Of a stretch of 64,000 nt of DNA, positions 1-11,656 are shown one piece after another (positions within the stretch are counted from its first letter, which is position 1; each line of letters opens with the position of its first letter). The notes below the pieces were generated by a model, which searched no databases, had not been told where the DNA came from, and worked only from the letters and a program-made list of their open reading frames with translations. The translations under genes were made by a program, and so were the position numbers. This DNA comes from Monocercomonoides exilis (lineage: Eukaryota; Preaxostyla; Oxymonadida; Polymastigidae). The stretch lies in contig LSRY02000046.1 in the NCBI GenBank assembly GCA_001643675.2, positions 434,001-498,000 on the forward strand, written 5' to 3'.

Positions 1-1691
1 TGCCCCGCTCAGCCAGCAGCTCGTCCAGCTTTGTGATCTGCTCTTCAAACACACTCTGCGACACCCCATTCAGATTCAGCGACCCTGCTGCCTCTGCTGT
101 CTCGTTGTCGAAGTAGTACACAACCTGCACCACACACCACAAAAGACAGACAAAGACATTGTCAGGCAGATAGATAGATTGATATAGGTGAGTGAGTGAG
201 TGAGTGAGTGAGTGAGTGAATAAATAAAGATGCATTCAAAAAATAGAAAAATAAATTGATAGAAATGATTGCTCAGTCTGCTGCACAGCAAAAGCAAAGC
301 AACTGAATGCACACCGGCGCTGTGACGCTGAGCAGTTCATCCATCGGCTCCAGCACCCCAATCATAAACGCATCCTTCACATCCTCCATTGAGCTGTTCA
401 GCGACCCACTCTGGCTGTGCATCGAATCAGCCAACAAAAAAAGCACACACACAGAACATATCGACAATTTGTGTTTCAATACAAATGCAACACAAAAAAA
501 GGAAAGAGAAAAAGAGAAAAGAGAAAAAGAGAAAAGAGAAAAAGAGAAAAGAGAAAAAGAGAAAAGAGAAAAAGAGAAAAGAGAAAAGAGAAATGTGAAT
601 GGAAAATGCTCATCTTCCACAAAAGTGCAGATGAAGGGCAGACTCTTTGATGTGCGAAATCGAATCGTTCAGCAGCTGCGCAAAATTCGAAAACGAGACT
701 GTTGGCAGCTCTGTCTCGCACAGCGTCACCACAGCCTTCAGCCCTGCAAACAACTCCTCTTCCGCTGCCATCCAACCAATCGCCAATAAACAAAATATGA
801 AATGAGAAATTGGCAGAAGCCGCAAAGACACACATTTCTGCAGAAGCTGCACATATTCCGGCAGCTCCCCATACGCCTTCTTGAACGGAGACAGCGACTC
901 GTTCATCGATGTGAAGTTCTTCGGCAGCATCGCCATCGACACCATCGCTGCAACAGCAAACACCCTGCAACAAACACACACACAGCTGTCCCAACACCAA
1001 CCAAAAAAAATGAACGAAAAAAAAAAGGCACACAGCTCGACCAGGAGTATCACATAGAAGATGATGCGCGTGGTCCACACACACCCTGCCTTCGGGCCCA
1101 GGTCTGTCCAGCAGTCCGTCTGGCAGCAGTGCCACTCCTCCTCCTCCTGCGGCGGCGTGCTGCAGCACTGCGTGCACATCCACACATACGTGTACACCAT
1201 CGCCCCCACCCACAGCAAAAGCACCACAATCGCTGGCACAAGCACCGACTGCCAGCCACGCCCACGAAACAACATTTCATTGTATTTTATTAATAATAAA
1301 AAGGGAATCTGGAGGAATAACGAAAATTGGGGGAAAAATGGTGTCAAGGCACACAGCAGCTGTCCCAGCAATTTTGCTCGTGGAAACATGCCCAAAGTCC
1401 ATCGTCCCGTTCCGCAGGAACATCTCCTCAAACGCCGCCCCCAGCGACGGATACAGCGGGAGCCCAAACAGGCTCCCCGTGCACACCCTCCGCACAAGCG
1501 AGAACAGCCCCTGCCCCAGCTGCGTAAACATATCCGCGTTCCTGTAATCTGCACAAACACCCAAAAACATCCCAACTCCTAGAAGACTTGCAAATGCACA
1601 CACCGTCCGCCCCATACAGGACGCAGCGCTCCACAAGCAGCACAACCGGCAAAAAATACATTTCAAAAGTACTATGATCAGTGCTTGCCAT
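1..1691 (-). CDS. Prominin/Tweety-like multi-pass membrane protein, 7 exons seen, 3' end beyond window
   Basis: The gene starts at 1691 and runs off the left edge. Phase-consistent exons are 1691-1604, 1548-1355, 1308-1034, 964-834, 764-644, 414-315 and 126-1, giving about 251 residues. Donors are mostly GTGTGC/GTGTGT/GTCTGC. The product has a hydrophobic N-terminus, an exported segment with an N-glycosylation sequon, a strong membrane span (SVLVPAIVVLLLWVGAMVY), a short Cys-rich loop (paired CC motifs), a second span encoded across the third and fourth exons (ending AAMVSMAMLP), and then a long Asn/Ser-containing, helix-prone loop. This order (signal, span, Cys-rich cytosolic loop, span, long outer loop) is that of the prominin/Tweety/PRM1 class of pentaspan proteins, but no diagnostic motif proves the family. 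The first exon could be read otherwise if 1666 is the true start. Exon borders are inferred. Confidence 0.62.
187..220. repeat. GAGT tetranucleotide microsatellite in an intron
   Basis: About eight perfect copies of GAGT lie inside the last visible intron (127-314) of the prominin-like gene. No function is suggested. Confidence 0.9.
497..593. repeat. AGAGAAAA-type tandem repeat in an intron
   Basis: An 11-bp unit alternating AAAAGAG and AAAGAG repeats about nine times inside the 229-nt intron 415-643 of the prominin-like gene. It yields open reading frames on both strands (EKEKREK and SLFSFSLF type), which are artefacts. Confidence 0.85.
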
Positions 1692-1828
1692 AAAGTTTTA
1701 TGAAAAATTAATATTTTTTATAATTGAAAATCTTTCAATAATTTCCTCCAATTATAAGACAGTGTGGATTAAAGTTAATTTGAAATGAAAAAATGAAAGA
1801 AAAAACACATTGAAATTGAAACTTCAGT

Positions 1829-3895
1829 TCATTTCCATGAAGAAAGTTCTTTCAACTTTTTAATTTCCATCTTCCTGTCTTTTTCTGCTTTATCCAAAGC
1901 GAGCAATTTCTGGACTTGCTCAGATGGATCCTGCTTCAGTTTTCTATGTCGAATCCTTCTTTGTCTTTTTGCTGTCTTCCACTCTTCTGTTGCGTGCTCG
2001 TTTCTTTTGTCAAATGGCTGTTTGCGCTTGCCTCTCCTGCCCTGCTCAGCTCTACCTTCATCTTCCTCCTCCTCTTCTTCGCTTTCACTTTCCTCTTCCT
2101 CTTCATTATCATCCTCTCCTGCTCCTTCTCCTTCCACCATCAGCCCATCAAACCTGCCTTTTCCTTTGCTTTTACCTGCTCCAGCGGTTTCCTTCATCTC
2201 TTTCGTCTCCTTCCCTTTAATCTGCTTTCTCTTCTTCCTCCCTCTCTTCAGCACATTCCGCATCTCCATCACAGACAGCTGCAGCCCTTCGCCCACCAGC
2301 GCCTTTCCGTCTTTCTTCAGCGACGTCAAAAGACTCTTCGACTGAAGAGACGCATCAGCCGCGTCTCGAACCACGATCGATGTGCGCGGCGCTTCTTCCT
2401 CTGTGCTGTCGGCCTTCCCCACTGCTCCATCCTCACCGTCAGATTCCAGCTCTCCAAAATCAAACTCGTCTGTGTCGCTTGATGAGTCATCATCGTCATC
2501 GTACTCTTCTTCTTCTTCTTCGTCTTCGTCTTTGCTTGCGCCACCAGCCCTTGCCAATGGCTGCTCTTTCCTCTCTTCTTCTTTCGCTTCCACAAGGCCA
2601 TCAAGCGGATTAACATTTGATTTAGCTCCGCTTCTCCTTGGCTTCTGATGGTGTTTGCGGGGGCTGCCAACTTTTTCCTCGAAACTGTCATCGTCTTGCT
2701 CTTTCCCTTCTCTTCTCATCCTCTCCAACCTCCTCCTCCTCTTCTCCTCCTCTATCGCTTCCTCTTCCTCCATTTTCTCTCTCTCTTCTCTCTCTTCTTC
2801 TCTCTTCCTTCTCCTTTCCTCCTTCTCCTCCTCCTCCCACTTGTCCTCCTTAAACCTCCTCTTCAGCAGCCCCTTATTCCGCGACGCATTCCACTTCGCC
2901 ACGTATTCGCTCAGCGTCAGCTCCGGAAGCCGTCGCAGCACAGAATACACTCCGTTCATCTCCAGCCGCACCTTCCCGTTCGGCAGGCGCAGCGATCGGC
3001 AGTGGAAGCCATAGTACTTCCCGACACAGTGTGCAAGAAGTCGGTGGAATGCATCATTGTCACGCACCACAAACGGCTTAATGCGTCCGGGATGTGGCAG
3101 CTTCGCCTCGCTTTTTGGCGCTGGAGCCGATGCCGTTGCGGAGGTTGTTGAAGAGGAAGAAGGGGAAGAAGAAGAAGAAGAAGCAGGATGTGAAGCAGAC
3201 GAAGAATCTTCTTTTTGAGCAGATGATGAAACAGTTGTCTGATCATCAGTATGACACAACTCATAAGCTAAAAGCAATTTTTCTTGGACTCCATGTATGT
3301 ATTCAAGGAGGTTAGATTCTACACTTGCCAAAAAATCAGGATCTGGTTCTCTTCGGAGTACATTTTTGAAATTTTTTGGAACTTGAACGTTTCTCCACGA
3401 ATGTGCCCTTCTCCGTGCTTGCCTATGCTTGCGTGCAAATTTTGATGATTCCATATCTTTTAAGTAACGTTCTTGATTCGCAATTGTTGTTTCTAAAAGT
3501 GGTTCCCATTTTGACCACAGTTGCTTTCTTTGCAAAAGCTTTTCATGTGATTCTTCACCATTAATCGAACCGAAAAGCATATCAAACATTGAACGAGAAA
3601 CATATCTCGCTCGCTGTTGAGGTGCATATTCTTCGTCGCTAAATCCTTCATCGTCACGCTTTACGGTTCCATCCTGATTTAATGCAGGATGGCGGAAATG
3701 ACCCAGCCTATTTTCTTCGGCATTATCATCTTCTCTGAGATAAGTGCCAACATTCTTATGCTTTTGAATCCTATGCAACGCTCTGCGTTGAGCTTTAATT
3801 CTCATTCGGGAATACTCACTTAGTTCTGCTTCTGTAGTTGAGTATTCATAAGTTTCTGAGAAATCACTAGTTTCTAAAGCTTGCCTATCTTGCAT
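1829..3895 (-). CDS. R3H-associated-domain nuclear protein (R3HDM4-like), 688 aa, single exon
   Basis: An intact, intronless reading frame. Residues about 95-215 look like the R3H-associated N-terminal region: a basic helical block (RKHRQARRRAHSW) is followed by a segment ending at the leader helix VESNLLEYIHGVQEKLL. A Ser-rich spacer separates it from an R3H-like core at about 275-335 (DNDAFHRLLAHCVGKYYGFHCRS, written here only as a location cue by its ends DNDAF and HCRS). R3H folds bind single-stranded nucleic acid; the canonical R...H pair is only partly recognisable. The C-terminal half is a charged tail of Lys/Glu coiled coil and acidic Asp/Glu/Ser runs with several basic nuclear-localisation-like clusters, longer than in animal R3HDM4. 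Start chosen as the first Met; the gene is divergent from the importin-alpha-like gene, 240 bp away. Confidence 0.7.
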   Translation of the reverse strand: MQDRQALETSDFSETYEYSTTEAELSEYSRMRIKAQRRALHRIQKHKNVGTYLREDDNAEENRLGHFRHPALNQDGTVKRDDEGFSDEEYAPQQRARYVSRSMFDMLFGSINGEESHEKLLQRKQLWSKWEPLLETTIANQERYLKDMESSKFARKHRQARRRAHSWRNVQVPKNFKNVLRREPDPDFLASVESNLLEYIHGVQEKLLLAYELCHTDDQTTVSSSAQKEDSSSASHPASSSSSSPSSSSTTSATASAPAPKSEAKLPHPGRIKPFVVRDNDAFHRLLAHCVGKYYGFHCRSLRLPNGKVRLEMNGVYSVLRRLPELTLSEYVAKWNASRNKGLLKRRFKEDKWEEEEKEERRRKREEEREEREKMEEEEAIEEEKRRRRLERMRREGKEQDDDSFEEKVGSPRKHHQKPRRSGAKSNVNPLDGLVEAKEEERKEQPLARAGGASKDEDEEEEEEYDDDDDSSSDTDEFDFGELESDGEDGAVGKADSTEEEAPRTSIVVRDAADASLQSKSLLTSLKKDGKALVGEGLQLSVMEMRNVLKRGRKKRKQIKGKETKEMKETAGAGKSKGKGRFDGLMVEGEGAGEDDNEEEEESESEEEEEEDEGRAEQGRRGKRKQPFDKRNEHATEEWKTAKRQRRIRHRKLKQDPSEQVQKLLALDKAEKDRKMEIKKLKELSSWK

Positions 3896-4135
3896 TTATA
3901 CTTTATAGTTAATATTCTAGGTTTTAGAACAAAAAATTACATAAAATGAATAAACAAGGCCATAATTAAATTATCAAAAATAAAAGTGTTATCATCGTTC
4001 AGAAAAAATGTCATTTGCTTATAAACCTGTCATGCATCGTATTTTAATGGATCATGCTATCTCTTGATTTCAAACTGAAATATTTTGAAAGAAGATTGTA
4101 AACCATAATATATTTATTATTCACACCAATATGTT
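3896..4135. promoter_or_regulatory. Divergent intergenic region between the R3H and importin-alpha-like genes
   Basis: A 240-bp AT-rich gap between two divergent starts must contain both promoters. No motif could be assigned with confidence. Confidence 0.4.
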
Positions 4136-7100
4136 ATGTCGATTATTGCGAAAGATAGCGAGCTAAAGGGGTATCAGTTACAAAGATATGATCGCTTTAT
4201 TAATTCTACGACAGCAGAGCTCACTCGAACATGTGGAAACTTTGGATTATTCGAGCTTCGTCTTCGGAAAAGAACAAACTCACTGAGAGAAAGAAGGAAA
4301 GATTACTTTGAATATAATTCATTTACCCATGAACAAAAAGCACGGCATTTTAATTTTTATTATTTTATGTTATCTTTTTTTGTTTATTCTATGAAAAAAA
4401 CGTTTTTAGATTAATAGATGCTCACGACTTCTTGAGAGCTTACCTGGTTATAGCAATGAAAATAGCTGTCGAACACTTGACGAAGTTCAGCGAATGATCG
4501 AACAAAGTTTTATTATATTTTATTTTAATATTTTTTATGAAATATTTTTTATAAGTTAATGAGAATAGCTTTTTGTTAAAGCTTGTAAATCAAACGAATA
4601 TTATTTGCATATGCTCATCGTTATTATTGCGTGACAAGGAAGTGAAAATTGTTGAAAAGGCGCAAATGATTTTTATTGATTTGCTTAGTGTGCAAATATT
4701 TTTTGTGATTTTGATTCAATAAAAATTTTTCTCAAGAATCCAAGAACACTGAAATTATTCATGCGGTTGCGTATTCTGATTTTTCCTCGTACTTGCCTTT
4801 GCTTTTAAAATCTTCGTCAGCTGTTGTTGTTACAAAAGTTTGTAAGCAAAATAGTGATAATTATTTTTCAATTGAATAAAAACCAAATTTTTATAATTTT
4901 TTCCCTCTGCATTTCATTTATTGCGTTGACTTTCTCATTCTTTTTTCCAGGCCCTCTTTAGCATAGCGCTTATTGCGCGTGAGAGCGACAGCCTTCGCAA
5001 CTATGTTCTTGTCAATGACATTGTCGGTTCTGTTGTGCGTCTCGTCTGCAGCGATGCTGTTGATGACAGGCTTCGGCAGGTTGCACTGCACACTTTCTGC
5101 GCACTCAGCAAAAGCCACGAAAGACACAGCCGCACTCGCACTGCCATCATCCTGCGATACATCGCCTCTCCTCCGCCTTCTGTTGATTCACATAATGCAT
5201 CGTGCTCAGAGTGTTATGCAAAAGAAGAGAAAGAAATGAATTCAGAATGCACAAGTGAATGCGCAACGAAATTCCAGCCGGCAATAAAGCAGCATCCTGC
5301 TGCTTTGCGTCCATCATGTTCCTGTTCCTGTATTTCTCCTTCATTTCCTACTCTGTCTGAAACACCTGCATTTCCCACGGGACCAATCCAATCACAACAC
5401 CAATTTCTGATTTCTTCCCAGACTTCATCATTCACACGATGTACTTCTCTTGCATCATTACCTTCAGCACCCACCACTTCACTTCCACTTCTCACAGACT
5501 CACATCAACGTTGCCAATCACCGACACCCACTTCATTCAGTTCATCAAATCACTTTTCCGTTTCTTCTCTTTCTTCCCTTTCTTCGTCTGAACCAATCAC
5601 AGAAGAAACGAATTTTGATGTCTCTCCAGAATCCTTCTCGCATTCATCACCCGCTCTTCATCCGTCTCACATTTCGTCTCTTTCTCCTACTTCCCCTCCG
5701 TTCAGCTGCCTTCCATCATTTTCCTATCCCCAACGCCCTCCTTTTGTTGTCCACATGCGCCCGCTCCAGTCCGGAAACAGCGGAATCTCCTCGCAAATCG
5801 AGTCAGCCGAGGCGCAGCTGCGGAAGGCGATTCCGTCTGTCTCTTCGTTTCTGGCATCAACAAACAACAAAACGCTCCGTTTTGCCCTGTGGGCGCTCGC
5901 CAACATTTCTGAGCAGAGTGCTGAGGGTGTGCATTTGGCTGTGACTTCTCCGCAATTCGGCCTCGTCACTGACCTTCTGATGTCCTCTGAGCAAAGTGTG
6001 AGAAGCGCGGCGCTCTCGTTTCTGGTGACACTTGTATTCACATCTGCTGAGGCCATTCAGGTTTGTGCATGTTACGTTGAGTGCTTTTGCGAGTGGAAGT
6101 TGTATGGATTCATTTTCATTGATGTGTCTTTCTTTGCTTTCATTTTGTTTAAATGACTTCAAATTAATTGAGAAAATAATTATTCATTTTCACAAAAATT
6201 TTATTTTTCCATATAATTTGGATGATTTTTGATTAGACGATAACCAATTCGCGTATCATCTATGCGCTTGTGGCGTTGCTTCGATCAGACAATTCTGAAG
6301 AGGCCGTCAGCTCAGCCCGGGTTCTGTCTGCTGTTGCGAGCGACCGTCTGGAAGAAGGAGCAACGATGCTCCGCCCAGCAGTCCTCTCTGAGGTGGTGCG
6401 TGCTCTCAACAAATCCACACGCCAGATTCAGAGAGAACTGTCGTATGTGCTGCTTCATCTGGCGATCCGCCCGGAGAATCGGAGAATTGCATCGCACCCA
6501 TTTTTGCTAAAGGGCGCGTTGCTGTTTCTTGTGACTCACTGCATTCGATGCGACAAGGACATTTTTGCAGTAGAAAATGTGCTGCGGATGATTGAAAGCA
6601 CGCTGGCAAACACTCAACAGCCCACATGCCCTGAAGAAAGAAAAAGAATGAACATAGAAGATAAATGCAGAGCTGACAGAAGCTTAACTGCAACAGCCGC
6701 AACCACATTTCTGTCAGCAGATGTTGGAACCGCTTTTGTGTTTGCTCATTGCCTGCAATCAAAGTGTCTGCCATCGCAAACCGTGTGCAATGAAACTCCT
6801 GCCAGTTTGCTTATCAGCTTTGGAGCGGTTGAAATTATAAGCTCACTTGTTCAAAGGCGTTGTGCCTCCTCAGAAACGTGTCACGAGCAGCGTAATGAAT
6901 ATCTGCTGACTCTTCCTTCTGTCCCCACAACAGCAGGAACAGCAGCTGTGGCATGGCGACTGTTGAGGCATTTGAACGATCATTGCCTCGCACACGTCGA
7001 CCAGGAGGATGGCTGTTTTGAGGGGAGGAGCATTGAACAGTTGTGCTTATTGCGAGATGAACTGGTGAAAGAGTCGGGAGCGATGAAGAGAGAATCACTG

Positions 7101-7145
7101 AAAGATGCCAACTATGAATTGAGCGATGAGAGAGATCATTTATAA
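4136..7145 (+). CDS. Importin-alpha-like armadillo protein with IBB-type N-terminus, 6 exons, about 857 aa
   Basis: Exons 4136-4368, 4418-4506, 4556-4687, 4737-4837, 4951-6060 and 6237-7145 join in phase with no stop. Residues about 15-57 are basic and resemble an importin-beta-binding segment (ELRLRKRTNSLRERRK). Armadillo-type helices follow: IICICSSLLLRDKEVKIVEK, IIHAVAYSDFSSYLPLLLKS, ALFSIALIARESDSLRNYV and LRFALWALANISEQSAEGV, with further repeats in the last exon. In the family these bind nuclear-localisation signals, and the IBB segment recruits importin-beta. Between repeats, residues about 260-450 form a Ser/Pro/Thr-rich low-complexity insert absent from ordinary importin-alpha, making the protein about 1.6 times the usual length. 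Introns are 49, 49, 49, 113 and 176 nt. The first splice (GTTATC donor) is the least certain. A plain ARM-repeat protein is the alternative. Confidence 0.72.
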
Positions 7146-7680
7146 TCAATTGTTTTATATCATGTGGAGAGTTGTAGAGGCATCTTGAGCAATGAAGAAG
7201 AAGAAGAAGAAGGAAAGAAGAGGCGATTATTTGAGAAAGCTGGAGTTTTCTGGTTGAGAAGCAACAATCTATCCACCAATCACCAAAAGAAAGTCTTGTT
7301 TTCTTTCAATTCGCAGACATCTTTTAAATCCTTTTTTTGTGAACTGGATTTTGATTTCTCTTTTTCAGTTCACTGAAATCATAAAGAATTTGGTAAAGCA
7401 AATAAAGAAGCCAAAGAATGAAAAAATGTTCAAAAGAGTGGAGGAGATTCTTTGAAAGCTGATGAATGAGAAAGTGAATTTTGATATTTCTTCAAAGAAC
7501 TGAAGAACATTTAAATCATTTGAGGAAAATTTCTGAAGAAGAAAAGACGAAAATGGTACTTTTAAAATTCTCTTTTTTTCTTTATTTCATTCAAATGAAG
7601 CGGGACGAAAAAATACAAAAAAAATTGATAAATCTTTCACATGACTGTTTTCATACCATTTTGCGTTTGATGCAATTTGG
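7146..7680. other. Intergenic, no gene seen
   Basis: AT-rich and purine-rich sequence with short accidental frames (7164-7376, 7481-7723). It holds the 3' flanks of two convergent genes. A poly-GAA patch lies at 7193-7215. Confidence 0.6.
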
Positions 7681-8468
7681 AAAATTGAAATTCAGAGAAG
7701 CAAAATTCAATTCATTTTCTTAAGCATTCACAAAATAATCAGAAATATTCAACGATAATTCATCATGAAATTGTTCCTTCAAAAAGTCAAAGATTTTATG
7801 AAAACTCTCAATGCAATTTTCATATCCTTCTTCTTCCATCCATTCATATATCTCCATTTTCATCATTTTACTTTCCTCTTCTTCCTTTTCGTCCTCCTCT
7901 TCTTCTTTCAATCTGTCTGAAATATTCAAAAAGAAAACCAAACAATTCCACATCAAATCGTGATTTATTGTTGGCTGCTGAATCTCCTCCAAAACAGCAC
8001 CAACAGCACTTCCTCTCAGCAATCCATCAATTTTAACATTTCTATAACCTGCTGCATCTCTGAAAGAATAAATGCATTTTGTATGAATTTCTATGTAATT
8101 ATCTCTTGATGCTCGAAATACTTGAACAATTCTGCTAATTAGATCAACAAATTCTTCACTCCACGATGTGCAAAAGCATAAGTGATCATAAATCGCATTG
8201 AGCCATCTCTCGATAATAAGCAATTCTTTCAACTCTTTTTCTCCATTTCCCACTTTTTTTCTCTTCCAATCCACACTTTTTGCAAGCTCTTCCAATTCTT
8301 TTCTTGCTTCTCTCACAAAATGCATTGCATCCACAATCATTCCTTCTAAGCTATCGTCTTTTATCACTCTATAAATCAAAAACTGCCAAGCAGACTGATA
8401 GGTGATGTGAGTCAGATTGTGATGCTCCTGATGATATTGGATTATCTCTTTGATTTCATTCAAATACA
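7681..8468 (-). repeat. 788-bp inverted duplicate, left copy
   Basis: Identical to 28385-29172 in opposite orientation over all the stretches compared, including the non-coding sequence past the stop codon. It begins 17 nt inside exon 3 of the helical-protein gene and ends about 39 bp after its stop. Outside these limits the two loci share no sequence. Confidence 0.9.
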
Positions 8469-9131
8469 GCTCTTTTTCAATTTTCTAATTAAAATCAGAA
8501 AAAATCAATAACAACAAAAAGGAAATTAAATTTCGCACACTTTATCTCTAATGCTGCTCAAAGCCAGCAAAGCCATTTCCACTTCATTTTGTGCTTTTTC
8601 GCTTTCCTCCTTATTCAATGCAAATTTCAGAAGGCAAGGCACACAAATTGAAAGAAATTCAGATGAGAAGTCATAAACAAGAGTTAGATAGCATTCGCAA
8701 AGATCAACAAGAAGCTTTTCATTCTTAACATCAATTTTTTTCTTATCTTCATCAAAAATCATCTTTTCAATTCTTCTTTTCAACAAAGATATATCAAAGC
8801 CATAAATGTACATGTCTTTCAGCCCTTTCAAATATCCCATTCGCTTTAGCAATACAATGACATTTTCCATTGACATTTTCTTTTCTTCAATCATCTTGTG
8901 CATTTTATCGAATAGTTCTTTTGTGAAAGCCGACTCGATTTCTTCTTTCTCTATTTTTTCAGCAATTCTGTTGATTTCATTTATTTTCTGTTGCTGTTCT
9001 TTCTCATTGCAATGTACAAGCTCAGAAAGCAATTCTTTAACAAAAAAATTGAAATAATAGAAATAAATGAGAACTCAAATTCAATAATATTGCAAACCTT
9101 TGAGATTTTTTGTGTTGTTAGTCTCCTGCAT
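7720..9131 (-). CDS. Unrecognised helical protein, 3 exons, about 430 aa (intact copy)
   Basis: Exons 9131-9098, 9034-8541 and 8484-7720 join in phase (start MQETNNTKNLKE; donors GTTTGC and GTGTGC). The product is all-helical. It opens with a charged coiled segment (QQQKINEINRIAEKIEKEE), then helical hairpins with conserved Leu and Cys (LLVDLCECYLTLVYDF), reminiscent of HEAT/ARM-type repeats but not assigned to a family. The C-terminal third has an acidic EEEEDEKEEEE loop. A broken paralogue lies at 26.7-29.1 kb, so this belongs to a multigene family. The third exon lies inside a 788-bp block that appears identical in both copies, whereas exon 2 differs strongly, so exon 3 was recently copied. 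Function unknown. Confidence 0.68.
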
Positions 9132-11656
9132 CTTTAAAAAGAATTTCATTCAGAAAACAACACAATTTTGATATTCACGTTGAACATGCAAAAGTTTGGA
9201 AAGAAGAATTAGATGAAATATAAATACTCTAAAAAAAGTCTTAAAATATATGCACTTATACCTTCATTTTTTGCATATGTATTTTTGATTAGTAATTATG
9301 AAGAAAAATTACGCTTCTTCGATTTTTCTTTATCTTTTTTGGTTTGTTGTTATGGATGTTTTGATCGATTTATTATTTCGATTTGGAATAAACAATGACA
9401 AATGAAAAATCTGTAAATAATTAATGACTACGAAATATAAAATTTAATTGTTAGCTGCACCATGAATCACTGGAAAGACAATGCCAACAATGGAATTCAA
9501 TGTTATTATTTTTGTCAATTGGATTACCAAAGAAATCCAACAATTTCATTAATAACACAAAAGACGTAATGCATGTTATTTATACTGTTCTATTGATTGT
9601 GAAGATATTTCCATCTGTATCCTCTCCAAAGTGCAGGAATGTGAGTTATTATTGAAATGACCAATATCCGCTTTGGAGAGCATAATGATGAGAATGGAGC
9701 AGATAATTGTTTGACAATTGTTAAATAAAGGAATGTGTGCAAGATACATGATTCATAATTTCTTGATTGGAGCAAGAGGTGAAACAAATTCGACTGTTAT
9801 TTTATAAAATGTTGATTTATGGATTGTATTCTGAGAAAAATAAGGAATAATCAAAATTAGATAGGATTTTGGAACGTGAGGCAGGAAAGTGGTTTTTTGG
9901 CAAGGAAAGTGGATGGCAATATCAAGGGAAGTATGCTTATCACAAAAAATGCGATAATTCAATGGAAAAAAGGAAAACCCCAAATTGTCAATTTCATTTA
10001 TAAGGTTTTCCTGTTTCTTGGGCTGCACCAGACAGATATGGAAAGCAAAGAAATTCAATTTCTGATTCCGCTTTTGAAGCAAAACAAATGAGAAACGCCA
10101 ACGACGAGACATTTAATAATCGAATGTTTGTTAGCAGTCGAACAGCGAAATGTTCAGTTGCATTTGGATTTCATTCTTCGAATGGACAGCCATTTTGAGC
10201 AAGTCAATTGATTATTGTTCGATGTTTGAAAGCGTTTGTAATATGACCAGCATCAGATTAATTGGAGATAAGTGTCATTTTCGATTTGCTCTTCACTCTT
10301 CATTCTCCTTCCAAAAGCACAGTTCTTGTGTTCTGTTTCGATTTTCTGTGACTGTTTAATGGCTTTCAGTTCTTGACTATCGAGAAATGCAACGAGGCCG
10401 TGCCATCTTTCTCAGCATGGGAATTGTCAAATTAAAGCCAACTTTTTTCAACCTTCTTCCTCAACATTGTTGAAGAAGAGCCAGCCCCGCTCAGTTCGCA
10501 TTCAACTTCCCTCAAACTCAACATTTGCGTATTTCATCTATTTTTCTTTCTTTTTTTGAGTGCCTTTCATTCACACAGACCGAAGAATCGCATTCATTAA
10601 ACATTTCGACATGAATGTAACTGTCTTTTCAGCAGATCCACTTTGTTTGCCTCAATTGGCATTTCTTCTTCTTCCTCTTTTTCTTCTTCATAAAATTCAT
10701 CGTCATTCCACCTTTTCATCCTTCTTCGCCTTCTTTCACTTTCACTTCGACTCAGATGACTCAATCAAGCACAACAAGGCACATCAATATTCAAAGCAAA
10801 AAAGAAGAAGAACAAATTTTGTGATTTGAGATAATTTCAAAGTTATTAGCCATATTTTCTGTATTCAGAAAAAATCAAAATATATCTTTTTTGAGTCCAC
10901 ACTTATGAAAGTTATTGAACTGTCTTCACAAAAGGAGAAGTTGAATCCAGCAAGATCATCATCAATTCGAGTGGGACATCCAACAAGCTGGCATCTTTTG
11001 TTGGATTCTGTGAAGAATATGACGTCAACGATGAAGAAAGAGAGGCATGCTTCAAACAACCAATTCAGGGCATTCATTTCGATTTGCTGAGAAAGAGTTG
11101 AATTGAAAATGAGAACGCAAGAAGAGGAATGATGTGTATTTGATTTTGCTATTTGCATCCTCGTCTTTTCACCAAATGCTTTTTTGGCATTGCACTGCAA
11201 TTTCATTGTCTATTTCTTTCTTTTTATTTTCATCGACAATCCTGTAATGATGTTTTCGAAGCGATTTCAGACTTTTCTGGGAAAACATTTCACAATGTCA
11301 TTTGTGATTTCAACAGAAATGAAGAAGATCTTCAGTTTCGTTGCATCCCTTCAATTTCTTTCCCTGTTCAGTTGTTCGAGAAGCATTGTTTCGTTCTGCC
11401 TCTCATCAAAACCAAAACTCGTTTTTTCTTTTCACCAATTTTAACAAGATAATTATTTTCTTTTTTTTTAATGAGGAGGGACAAGAAAAAAAACTTTGCA
11501 ACACCTTTTGTTTTGAAATTTCTTTTCGTTTTGCCAATTTGTCTCTGAATTTATTTTTCAACTTCGAATTTGAAAAAGACACCAATACACTCATTTTTAT
11601 TTTCTCCAAATAATTTTTGATGCTTCTTTTTCATTCACTTTATATTTGTTTTTTTT
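9132..11656. other. AT-rich region with decayed coding-like stretches
   Basis: No gene with a start, open frame and splice logic could be built. Short frames such as 9876-10091, 10150-10359 and 11153-11452 have coding-like composition but are separated by stops and frameshifts in all frames, so this looks like an old pseudogene region of unknown origin. Confidence 0.45.

Noticed and set aside
9753-10112. Minus-strand frame of 119 codons
   Set aside because: No start context, no family features, and the plus strand of the same stretch is equally open; treated as decayed sequence.
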